From contig CAMLGD010000099.1 in NCBI GenBank assembly GCA_946479405.1, forward strand, positions 1-11,266: 11,266 nt of DNA. The letters are read 5' to 3'. Below are positions 1-5,998 of the stretch, one piece after another (the first letter of the stretch is position 1; each line of letters opens with the position of its first letter). Both the position numbers and the translations under genes were made by a program. Origin of the DNA: an uncultured Vogesella sp. (lineage in GTDB: Bacteria > Pseudomonadota > Gammaproteobacteria > Burkholderiales > Chromobacteriaceae). The notes under the pieces are model-generated. The model was not told the DNA's origin, searched no databases, and saw only the letters and a list, made by a program, of their open reading frames with translations.

Positions 1-14
1 CAGCGTTCATCCAT
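1..14 (-). CDS. Start of an unidentified leftward gene, cut by the window edge
   Basis: On the minus strand an ATG at 14-12 opens Met-Asp-Glu-Arg before the edge. A GAGGA Shine-Dalgarno (complement of 22-26) lies 7 bases upstream, which is ideal spacing, and a sigma70-like promoter sits about 80-110 bases upstream. The protein cannot be identified from four codons. The repeated ACCA/TGGT motifs over the promoter resemble operators of GntR/HutC-type sugar regulators, so a sugar or amino-sugar gene is possible, but that is only inference from the operator shape. Confidence 0.5.
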
Positions 15-93
15 GGCGAAATCCTCAAGTGGTCTTGGAAAGGCATCAGTTTACGGGTTGCCCGCCTGCCGTCCCAGCCGCGTTGTTGCCGCA

Positions 94-122
94 AAATTAA
101 TACCACTACCCAACCACGTCAA
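94..122 (-). promoter_or_regulatory. Sigma70-like promoter for the left-edge gene
   Basis: Read on the minus strand, TTGACG (122-117) is followed after exactly 17 bases by TAATTT (99-94). The -35 box matches consensus at five of six bases; the -10 box is weaker (three of six). It points at the ATG at 14, leaving a leader of roughly 70-75 bases. The spacer and both flanks carry the ACCA repeats listed separately, so binding there would probably block RNA polymerase. Confidence 0.45.
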
Positions 123-140
123 TACCAGTTGTAGACCAGT
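101..140. promoter_or_regulatory. Four ACCA half-sites phased at 11 bp (operator-like array)
   Basis: ACCA cores occur at 102-105, 113-116, 124-127 and 135-138, exactly 11 bp apart, so all face the same side of the helix. Their contexts are TACCACT, AACCACG, TACCAGT and GACCAGT. On the minus strand they read as repeated TGGT. The array overlaps the promoter at 94-122. AATACCAGT (121-129) recurs inverted as ACTGGTATT at 248-256, about 127 bp away. TGGT/ACCA half-sites are typical of GntR/HutC-family operators; assignment to that family is inference. Confidence 0.45.
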
Positions 141-189
141 TGCAAAGATTGGCAACGCTGCAACGCAACATCCTTGGCGTGAAAAAGCA

Positions 190-232
190 CAAAAAAATGC
201 CGGGCCGCGCCAGTATTGGCGCTGCGGGGCAT
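190..232 (-). terminator. Strong leftward terminator with no obvious upstream gene
   Basis: The arms 197-212 and 217-232 pair at 13 of 16 positions around a GTAT loop (213-216); the inner stem is GCGCCA/TGGCGC. On the minus strand the hairpin is followed at once by seven T residues (complement of 191-197). It therefore ends leftward transcripts. The EamA gene to the right already has its own terminator at 436-461, and I see no coding frame between the two. It may serve a small RNA, back up the first terminator, or act as an attenuator. Confidence 0.65.
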
Positions 233-435
233 CAGGGAAGCGGAGTAACTGGTATTAAGCAGGTATCAAAAATGCAACACAGTGGCGGCAGGGGGACTGC
301 GGCCAACGTTGGCCGCATCGGGTTTGCTATCCGCGGCGTGGATTACACCGCCGTGACGGCAGCCGCCAGAGCACGCGGCAAGCGTTGGCCGGCGCTACGC
401 TCAAGCACAAGCGATGTGCGCCATCACCGCGCACA
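233..435. other. Intergenic stretch without a convincing gene
   Basis: No frame here has a ribosome site plus a plausible protein. The frames open across it have atypical composition and no recognisable domain. The stretch holds an inverted copy of the AATACCAGT motif (248-256) and a perfect 20-bp palindrome (298-317). It lies between two leftward terminators, which makes a short leftward non-coding transcript conceivable. I could not find a convincing -35/-10 pair for one. Confidence 0.5.
298..317. repeat. Perfect 20-bp palindrome, copy 1
   Basis: TGCGGCCAACGTTGGCCGCA is fully self-complementary. The same 20 bases occur again as the core of the 26-bp palindrome at 8149-8174. Both copies are intergenic. 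Partial copies (TGCGGCCAAC) occur at 4948-4957, intergenic, and at 10273-10282, inside pckG. It may be a dispersed intergenic palindrome of this genome, a hairpin or a protein-binding site. Confidence 0.7.
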
Positions 436-461
436 AGAAAAAACCGCCCATGCGGGCGGTT
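436..461 (-). terminator. Rho-independent terminator of the EamA transporter gene
   Basis: AACCGCCC (442-449) and GGGCGGTT (454-461) form a perfect 8-bp stem with a four-base loop. On the minus strand the stem runs into TTTTCTTGTG. It begins 28 bases past the stop codon of the leftward transporter gene. Confidence 0.85.
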
Positions 462-488
462 CGACGCAATAGGCCTGCGGCGGCAGCG

Positions 489-1361
489 CTAGCGCGGTGC
501 CTTCTTCCAGCCGATCAGCAGCACGCCGGCCAGGATGATGGTCATCGACAGCAGTTCGGCCGGGCCGATGTGTTCGCCCAGCAGGCCGACACCCAGCAGC
601 ACCGCGATCACCGGGTTGACGTAGGCATAGCTGGTGGCGGCGGCGGCGCTGACGTGCTGCAGCAGGAACATGTAAGCGCTGTAGGCGATCAGCGAGCCGA
701 ACACGGCCAGGTACAGCATGGCCAGCCAGCCGGACAACGGCGGCATGCCCGCCAGCTGCTCGCCGCTGGCGATGCTGCCCAGCAGCAGCGCGAGGCCACC
801 GGTGAGCATCATCATGGCGCTGGACATCAGTCCGCTGGGCTGGGTGAGATGCTTGCTCCACGCCGAGCCCAGCGCCCAGCCGGCAGAGGCAAACAGCAGC
901 GCGGCGGCACCGGCCGGCGACGCCTGCAGATTGCTGCCCATGTTCAGCACCACGATGCCGACGATGCCCAGCAGCACGCCGGCCACGTCCATGCGCCGCG
1001 GCGTGTGGCCAAACAGGCGCGCAAACAGGATGGCGAACAGCGGCACGGTGGCCACCACCAGTGCCGCCACGCCGGAGGAGACTTCTTTCTGCGCCAGCGT
1101 CACGAAGCCGTTGCCGATGGCCGGCATCAGCAGGCCGAGGATGGCGGCGCCCTTCAGCTCGGCGAGCGAAGGGTTGGCCGCACCGCGCCAGCGCAGGAAG
1201 CCGTACATCAGCGTGCCGGCCAGCATGAAGCGCACGCCGGCCATCAGGAACGGCGGCCACGATGTCACGGCGATGTGGATGGCAAAGTAGGTGGAGCCCC
1301 AGATCAGGTACAGGGCAAGAAATGCGGCAACGAGCTTGAGCTGGTGGCGAGTAAGGGTCAT
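489..1361 (-). CDS. EamA/DMT-family inner-membrane transporter (YedA-like)
   Basis: A 290-residue integral membrane protein of the drug/metabolite transporter superfamily. Two EamA halves of about 140 residues give roughly ten membrane helices. The first helix begins near residue 8 and carries the IWGSTY motif typical of this family, and the second half has the expected helix pattern around SYAYVNPVIAVLLG. Members export small metabolites, amino acids or drugs; the substrate cannot be told from sequence. The ATG at 1361 was chosen because MTLTRHQLKLVAAF fits the usual start of the family. The frame stays open upstream to about 1514, but that extension has no family-like sequence. The Shine-Dalgarno is weak. 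The gene is divergent from the GGDEF-EAL gene and transcribed alone, with its own terminator downstream. Family is certain; YedA-like subgroup is probable. Confidence 0.93.
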   Translation of the reverse strand: MTLTRHQLKLVAAFLALYLIWGSTYFAIHIAVTSWPPFLMAGVRFMLAGTLMYGFLRWRGAANPSLAELKGAAILGLLMPAIGNGFVTLAQKEVSSGVAALVVATVPLFAILFARLFGHTPRRMDVAGVLLGIVGIVVLNMGSNLQASPAGAAALLFASAGWALGSAWSKHLTQPSGLMSSAMMMLTGGLALLLGSIASGEQLAGMPPLSGWLAMLYLAVFGSLIAYSAYMFLLQHVSAAAATSYAYVNPVIAVLLGVGLLGEHIGPAELLSMTIILAGVLLIGWKKAPR

Positions 1362-1508
1362 GTCATGAATACCGGGCGGGGGCATGCACCACGCCGAGGT
1401 AACGCTTAGCAGGCCCGAGAGCAGCACAATGCCGCTGGCGTGAGCCAGGCACAAGGGGCAAACGCAGAAAACGCTGTTCTGCCACCGGCCATACCCATGC
1501 CGGCCGCG

Positions 1509-1537
1509 TGGCAAATGTCGGCCGGGCTTCCTATGCT
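1509..1537 (+). promoter_or_regulatory. Possible promoter of the GGDEF-EAL gene
   Basis: TGGCAA (1509-1514), a 17-base spacer and TATGCT (1532-1537) face the gene starting at 1577, giving a leader of about 30 bases. The -10 box matches at four of six positions and the -35 box at three of six. If correct, it rules out the alternative GTG start at 1508. Confidence 0.3.
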
Positions 1538-1576
1538 GGAAACGCTGCCTGTCACACGAGCACCCAGCCCATTGCC

Positions 1577-4429
1577 ATGACCGATTCCCGACCGCCCCTT
1601 TCCGCGGATGCCCACTGGCTGCATTCGCTGCTGCAGCACCTGCCCGATCCGGTATGGCTAAAAGACCCGGACGGTGTCTACCTGTATTGCAATCGCGCCT
1701 TCGAGCGGCTGTTCGGCGCCGAGGCCAGCAGCATTGTCGGCCGCCGCGACCGCGATTTTGTCGATGCCGAGCTGGCCGATATGTTCCGCGCCCGCGACCT
1801 GCTGGCGATGCACCTGAACACGGCGCTGAGCAACGAGGAATGGGTGACCTTCGCCCACAACGGCCACCGCGCGCTGCTGCACGTGATCAAGACCCCGCTG
1901 CATGCCGGCAGCACGCTGCTGGGAGTGCTGGGCATCGGCCGCGACATCACCCGCCTGCACCAGGTCACCGAACGGCTGTCGCAGCAGGAGCGCACGCTGC
2001 GCTACGTGATGCAGGCCACCGGTGAAGGGGTGTGGGACTGGGACACCCGCAGCGGCATCCTGCAGCACAACAGCCGCTGGAGCGAGATCACCGGCATCGC
2101 CCACGACCAGGAGCAGCACCCGCTGGCCGATTTCGTTGCCCAGGTGCACGAGGATGACCAGCTGGCGGTCAACAGCCTGATTGCCCGCTGTCTGCGCGGC
2201 GAGGCGCCGTACTACAGCGAGCACCGCATCTACCGCAACGACGGCAGCATCGTCTGGGTGCAGGACCGCGGCAATGTGGTGGAGTGGGACGAACACGGCA
2301 TGCCCACCCGCATGGTGGGCAGTATCAGCGACATCACCGTCCGCAAGCAGGCGGAGCAGGCGCTGCGCGCCAGCGAGGCGCGTTTTCGCGCCATTTTCGA
2401 GAACGTGGACGCGCTGGCGATACAGGGCTATGCCCCGGACGGCACCGTGCTGTACTGGAACCGCGCCTCGACCCTGCTGTACGGCTACGACGCGCAGGAT
2501 GCCATCGGCCGCTCGCTGTATGAGCTGATCATTCCGCCGCCGGCGCGCGAGGCGGTACGGCAGGAGGTTCACTGGATGTTCGCGCAGCAGCAGGGCGCGC
2601 CGGCGGCGCATCTGCAGCTGCAGCACCAGGACGGCCATCTGGTGGATGTGCACTCCAGCCATACCGTGGTGAATACCGGCGACCAGCTGATGCTGTTCTG
2701 CCTGGACATCGATCTGGGTGCGCAGGTGCGCGCGGAAAGTGCGCGCCAGGAAAGCGAGCAGCGCTACCGCGCGCTGTTTGCCGCCTCCGCCGACGGCGTA
2801 CTGGTGGTGTGCGGCCAACATATCGTGGATGCCAACCCGGCGGCGGCGCGGCTGTTCGCCTGCGAAGTAAGCGATCTGCTGGGGCTGTCGCCATGCGCGC
2901 TGTCGCCGCCGACGCAACCGGATGGCCGCGAAGCCGCCATGCTCACCGAGCACTATCTGGCGCTGACGCAGCAGCAGCACCTGCTGCAGTGCGAATGGCG
3001 CTTCCGCCGCCCGGACGGCAGCCAGTTCGACGCCGACCTGCAGCTGGCGGCGGTGGTGCTGGGCGGCGCCAACCACGTGCTGGTTTCCTGTCGCGATGTC
3101 ACCCAGAAAAAGAAGGATTCGCAGCTGATCTGGCAGCAGGCCAACTTCGATCAGCTCACCGGCCTGCCCAACCGCCACATGTTGCAGAACCGGCTGGCGC
3201 AGGAGATCGCCCGCAGCCAGCGCGATGGCCTGCAACTGGCGCTGCTGCTGCTGGACCTGGATCACTTCAAGGAGGTCAACGATACGCTGGGACACCGCGC
3301 CGGCGACGAGCTGCTGCAGCTGGCCGCCCAGCGGCTGCAGACCTGCGTACGTCACATCGATACCGTGGCGCGGCTGGGCGGCGACGAGTTCACCGTCATC
3401 GTCAGCACGCTGGACCATGCTCAGCAGGCCGGCGAAATGGCCGAACGCATCCTGCAGGCGCTGGGTGCGCCCTACCATCTGGGCGACGACACTGCCTACC
3501 TGTCGGCCAGCATCGGCATCACCATCTGCCCGGACGACAGCAGCGAGCTGGAAACCCTGCTGAAAAACGCCGACCAGGCGATGTATGCCGCCAAGGGCCA
3601 GGGGCGTAACCGCAGCTGCTTTTTCACACCGTCGATGCAGCAGGCGGCGCAGACGCGGGTACGGCTGGGCAAGGACCTGCGCCAGGCCATGGCCTGCGGG
3701 CAGTTTTGCCTGCACTACCAGCCGATACTGGCGTTGCACGATGGCCGCATCCGCGGCGCCGAGGCATTGCTGCGCTGGCAGCACCCGCAGCGCGGCTGGA
3801 TCAGCCCGGCCGAGTTCATCCCGCTGGCGGAAGACAGCGGCCTGATCGTGGAGCTGGGCAGCTGGGTGTTTGCCGAAGTGTGCCGCCAGCTGCAGCAGTG
3901 GCGGCAACTGCAGCCGCAGCTGCACATCAGCGTCAATGTGTCGCCGATCCAGTTCTTTGCCGACAACGCCAACCTGCTGCAATGGCCGGCGCAGCTGGCC
4001 GCGCACGGCCTGCCCGGCGACAGCGTGGTGCTGGAAATCACCGAGCGGCTGCTGCTGGACAACCGCGACCAGGTCAGCACCCAGCTGCACGCGCTGCGCC
4101 AGTGCGGCATCCGCGTGTCGCTGGACGACTTCGGCACCGGCTACTCCTCGCTGTCCTACCTGAAGAAGTTCGCCATCGACTACCTGAAGATCGACCAGTC
4201 CTTTGTGCGCCACCTGGAAACCGACGGCAGCGACCGCGCGCTGTGCGAGGCCATCATCGCCATGGCGCACCGGCTGGACATGCGCGTGGTGGCGGAAGGT
4301 ATCGAGCTGGCCGCCCACCACGACTGGCTGCGCGGGGCCGGCTGCGATTTCGGCCAGGGCTTCCTGTTTGCCCGGGCGCTGCCGGCGGCAGATTTCGAAG
4401 CGCTGCTGCGCCAGGGCAAGACGTTCTAG
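1577..4429 (+). CDS. PAS-PAS-PAS-PAS-GGDEF-EAL cyclic-di-GMP signalling protein
   Basis: A 950-residue protein predicted to make and/or degrade cyclic di-GMP under control of its sensory domains. There is no signal peptide or membrane helix, so it is probably cytoplasmic. Four PAS-type domains lie at about 12-130, 140-265, 272-390 and 398-515. The GGDEF domain follows at about 520-685, with LTGLPNR from 527, metal-binding DLD at 560-562 and an intact GGDEF signature at 601-605. An inhibitory-site RxxD (592-595) stands the canonical five residues before it. The EAL domain (about 695-940) has EAL at 729-731, DDFGTG from 850 and AEGIE from 906. Both active sites therefore look intact, so bifunctionality is possible; net direction cannot be read from sequence. 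ATG 1577 was chosen because the first PAS begins just after it. A GTG at 1508 would add 23 residues. Neither start has a good Shine-Dalgarno. Confidence 0.95.
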   Translation: MTDSRPPLSADAHWLHSLLQHLPDPVWLKDPDGVYLYCNRAFERLFGAEASSIVGRRDRDFVDAELADMFRARDLLAMHLNTALSNEEWVTFAHNGHRALLHVIKTPLHAGSTLLGVLGIGRDITRLHQVTERLSQQERTLRYVMQATGEGVWDWDTRSGILQHNSRWSEITGIAHDQEQHPLADFVAQVHEDDQLAVNSLIARCLRGEAPYYSEHRIYRNDGSIVWVQDRGNVVEWDEHGMPTRMVGSISDITVRKQAEQALRASEARFRAIFENVDALAIQGYAPDGTVLYWNRASTLLYGYDAQDAIGRSLYELIIPPPAREAVRQEVHWMFAQQQGAPAAHLQLQHQDGHLVDVHSSHTVVNTGDQLMLFCLDIDLGAQVRAESARQESEQRYRALFAASADGVLVVCGQHIVDANPAAARLFACEVSDLLGLSPCALSPPTQPDGREAAMLTEHYLALTQQQHLLQCEWRFRRPDGSQFDADLQLAAVVLGGANHVLVSCRDVTQKKKDSQLIWQQANFDQLTGLPNRHMLQNRLAQEIARSQRDGLQLALLLLDLDHFKEVNDTLGHRAGDELLQLAAQRLQTCVRHIDTVARLGGDEFTVIVSTLDHAQQAGEMAERILQALGAPYHLGDDTAYLSASIGITICPDDSSELETLLKNADQAMYAAKGQGRNRSCFFTPSMQQAAQTRVRLGKDLRQAMACGQFCLHYQPILALHDGRIRGAEALLRWQHPQRGWISPAEFIPLAEDSGLIVELGSWVFAEVCRQLQQWRQLQPQLHISVNVSPIQFFADNANLLQWPAQLAAHGLPGDSVVLEITERLLLDNRDQVSTQLHALRQCGIRVSLDDFGTGYSSLSYLKKFAIDYLKIDQSFVRHLETDGSDRALCEAIIAMAHRLDMRVVAEGIELAAHHDWLRGAGCDFGQGFLFARALPAADFEALLRQGKTF

Positions 4430-4545
4430 CCGCGCGGCACCCCCTTCCCCGCACCCGGTTGCGGCGCGGAGCCTCCTCTTTCCGTTCGCCCCGTAAGCCG
4501 GCAGTCTCCGTGCCTTGGTCTGAGCATCCCCGCTGCCGAACGATT

Positions 4546-4574
4546 GGCGGCGCAGCGGCACTGCGCTCGCCTTT
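4546..4574 (+). terminator. Weak candidate terminator after the GGDEF-EAL gene
   Basis: GGCG plus GCGCAG (4546-4555) pair with CTGCGC plus CGCC (4561-4571, one bulged T) around a five-base loop, followed by only TTT. It is 116 bases past the stop codon and the T tract is short, so the call is tentative. Confidence 0.35.
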
Positions 4575-4686
4575 GTGTCCGCTTTGTGTCCAAGCGGAAA
4601 CAATCTGACAGTGTTTTTGCTGCGCTCGACACACTAGGCTACACGCAGCAACAAGGCAGACACATGCCGGTACATTGGCAGACACA
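4574..4686. repeat. Cluster of five TGTGTC/GACACA motifs upstream of the small Gly-rich gene
   Basis: TGTGTC occurs at 4574-4579 and 4585-4590, inside the direct repeat CTTTGTGTCC (4571-4580, 4582-4591), 11 bp apart. Its complement GACACA occurs at 4628-4633, 4659-4664 and 4681-4686. The last two lie inside the direct repeat GGCAGACACA (4655-4664, 4677-4686), 22 bp apart. The spacings equal one and two helical turns. A 7-bp inverted repeat (4578-4584/4592-4598) overlaps the second copy. The cluster fills the upstream region of the gene at 4702 and may be an operator array. Confidence 0.4.
4635..4640 (+). promoter_or_regulatory. Possible -10 element for the small Gly-rich gene
   Basis: CTAGGCT (4634-4640) resembles the extended -10 of RpoS-type promoters, CTATACT, at five of seven bases. 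No good -35 box lies 15-18 bases upstream; TTTTTG at 4614-4619 is the nearest. A GACACA copy touches its upstream side. Low confidence. Confidence 0.2.
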
Positions 4687-4701
4687 CGGAAAGGGCGACA
4701 G

Positions 4702-4944
4702 ATGAGCATCAATGGTCTGATTTCGGCCGGCAGCACCATCGGCAGCGGCCTGCGCCAGGTTGGCAGCGGCGTCGGCAAGGTGGTCACCGGCAGCACCGAG
4801 GCGCTGGGCGGCGCCACCACGGTCGGCGTCGGCGTGGTGCGCGCGGCGGCGGAAACCGCCGATCTGGCCACCCTGGGTGTGGCCGGCCTGGCCGGCGTGG
4901 CGGGGCTGAAAGCCATCGGCAGCCTGATCGACACCGTGGCCTGA
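4702..4944 (+). CDS. Small Gly/Ala-rich hypothetical protein (80 residues)
   Basis: The ATG at 4702 follows GGAAAGGG with suitable spacing; an in-frame TTG at 4675 is a less likely start. The protein has 17 glycines in 80 residues and contains no Phe, Tyr, Trp, Cys, His or Pro. Gly-x-x-x-Gly-like spacings recur in the first half. Residues 57-76 are a hydrophobic Gly/Ala/Leu stretch long enough to sit in or on a membrane. Charged residues are few (Arg18, Lys26, Glu33, Arg47, Glu51, Asp54, Lys70, Asp77). There is no cleavable signal. Codon use and third-position GC match the neighbours, so I take it as real. No function is recognised. A small membrane-associated or stress protein is possible; a glycine-rich bacteriocin-like peptide is a less likely alternative. 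It stands alone, 73 bases before the next gene. Confidence 0.75.
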   Translation: MSINGLISAGSTIGSGLRQVGSGVGKVVTGSTEALGGATTVGVGVVRAAAETADLATLGVAGLAGVAGLKAIGSLIDTVA

Positions 4945-4976
4945 GGCTGCGGCCAACCTTGCGGCACGCGGGCGGC

Positions 4977-4982
4977 TACAAT
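4977..4982 (+). promoter_or_regulatory. -10 box of the nucleosidase gene
   Basis: TACAAT lies 35 bases before the start codon at 5018, in the context GGCTACAATCCGGG. It matches the sigma70 consensus at five of six positions. The -35 region (AACCTT, 4955-4960, 16-base spacer) is weak. Confidence 0.45.
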
Positions 4983-5017
4983 CCGGGTATCCGCCCAGCC
5001 TGCCGCAAGGAGCTGCC

Positions 5018-5659
5018 ATGAGCATCTGTGTCCTGTTTCCCACCGCCAGCGAGGCGGCCCTGTTCCAGCGCGACGGCGTGCACACCGTCATCAGTGGCGT
5101 CGGCCTGACCGCTACCGCCTACAGCACGCTGAAAACCATCCAGCGGCAGCGCCCGTCGCTGCTGATCCTGGCCGGCATTGCCGGCATGTACCCGCATGCC
5201 GATCTGGCGATCGGCGACGTGGTGCTGGTGGCCTCGGAAGTGGAGGCTGACCTCGGCTTCTTTACCCCGGAAGGCTTTACCCATCTGGCGCACCTGCCGC
5301 TGGACATGGATTTCGTGCGGCGCCACACCCTGCCCTGCCACCACCTGCCGGCGGCGGCGCCGTTCCCGCTGGCGCGCAGCGCGTCGCTGAATGCCGCGCT
5401 GGCACCGTTTATCGATAGCCGCGGCGTGGACATCGAGAATATGGAAGGCGCGGCGTTCTTCCATGTCTGCCGCGAGGAAGGTGTGCCGTTCCTGCAACTG
5501 CGCGCCATTTCCAACTTGGTCAAACCCGGTCATGACGACTGGGACATGGCCGGCGCGGTGCAGGCGCTGACCGCCGGACTGCACCGGCTGCTGGACAGCC
5601 TGGAAGCCGCCGAGCCGCTCGGCCAGCCAGCGGCGATGCCAGGTGGTTTCGTGCCCTAG
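5018..5659 (+). CDS. mqnB: Futalosine-hydrolase-like nucleosidase (phosphorylase superfamily)
   Basis: A 213-residue cytosolic protein of the purine nucleoside phosphorylase/MTA nucleosidase fold. Futalosine hydrolase splits futalosine into hypoxanthine and dehypoxanthine futalosine in the alternative menaquinone pathway. Seen here: Glu12 at the position of the N-terminal catalytic glutamate of MTA nucleosidase, GVG followed by ATAY (27-35), AGIAG (52-56), ADLG (77-80), the nucleoside-binding ENMEGAAF (140-147) and RAISN (162-166). Asn in RAISN, rather than the Asp of MTA/SAH nucleosidases, favours MqnB over Pfs, and the Trp175 region also agrees. AAGGAG stands five bases before the ATG. No other menaquinone gene is in the window, so a different purine-nucleoside substrate is possible. 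Superfamily is certain; MqnB is probable. Confidence 0.8.
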   Translation: MSICVLFPTASEAALFQRDGVHTVISGVGLTATAYSTLKTIQRQRPSLLILAGIAGMYPHADLAIGDVVLVASEVEADLGFFTPEGFTHLAHLPLDMDFVRRHTLPCHHLPAAAPFPLARSASLNAALAPFIDSRGVDIENMEGAAFFHVCREEGVPFLQLRAISNLVKPGHDDWDMAGAVQALTAGLHRLLDSLEAAEPLGQPAAMPGGFVP

Positions 5660-5736
5660 ATCAAAGTATGCCGTCGCGGCCAGCCATAGCATGGTGTTGA
5701 AACGAGCACGTTACCAACCCCACCGAAGGAGTCATC

Positions 5737-5949
5737 ATGTTTCCGGAATTCCGCGACCTGATCAGCAAACTTAAAACCGAAGACGCCCACTTTTCCCGTC
5801 TGTTCGACCGCCATAACGAGCTGGACCAGCAGATCAAGAACATGGAAGCACGCATCGAAACCGCATCACCGGCGGAAATCGAAGACCTGAAAAAAGAAAA
5901 GCTGAAGCTCAAGGACGAGCTGTACCTGATCCTCAAAGCCGCCGTCTGA
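5737..5949 (+). CDS. YdcH/DUF465-family small protein
   Basis: A 70-residue, highly charged, mostly helical protein. It begins MFPEFRDLISKLK, the hallmark of the DUF465/YdcH family, with a central FDRHNELDQQI segment. It ends in a Lys/Glu-rich helix (about 48-68) likely to form a coiled coil. Length matches the family. The molecular function of the family is not established. A strong AAGGAG stands five bases before the ATG. The gene starts 77 bases after the nucleosidase gene and is followed at once by a clear terminator. Family assignment is secure. Confidence 0.93.
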   Translation: MFPEFRDLISKLKTEDAHFSRLFDRHNELDQQIKNMEARIETASPAEIEDLKKEKLKLKDELYLILKAAV

Positions 5950-5950
5950 A
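5941..5950. other. Exact match to the 10-mer core of the Neisseria DNA uptake sequence
   Basis: GCCGTCTGAA spans the last codons and stop of the YdcH-like gene. A second, imperfect copy of the 12-mer (ATGCCGTCTGGA, 11 of 12 bases) lies at 5975-5986 in the terminator. It lacks the AT prefix of the extended form. A chance match is possible. Confidence 0.35.
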
Positions 5951-5967
5951 GCGAGCGCCAGTTCCAC

Positions 5968-5998
5968 ACCCGCCATGCCGTCTGGATGGCGGGTTTTT
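5968..5998 (+). terminator. Rho-independent terminator of the YdcH-like gene
   Basis: ACCCGCCAT (5968-5976) and ATGGCGGGT (5986-5994) form a perfect 9-bp stem with a nine-base loop, followed by a run of five T (5994-5998). It starts 19 bases after the stop codon. Confidence 0.9.

Noticed and set aside
13..472. Rightward open frames at the left edge
   Set aside because: They run through a promoter, two terminators and a palindrome, have no convincing ribosome sites and show no domain.
1508..1576. Upstream GTG start for the GGDEF-EAL protein
   Set aside because: The added 23 residues resemble no PAS sequence, no Shine-Dalgarno precedes it, and a possible -10 box lies downstream of it.
1658..4603. 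Very long leftward open frame opposite the GGDEF-EAL gene
   Set aside because: It is the mirror of a well-supported gene with all catalytic motifs. Its product is Gln/Ala/Val/Arg-rich without domains, the usual artefact in GC-rich DNA.
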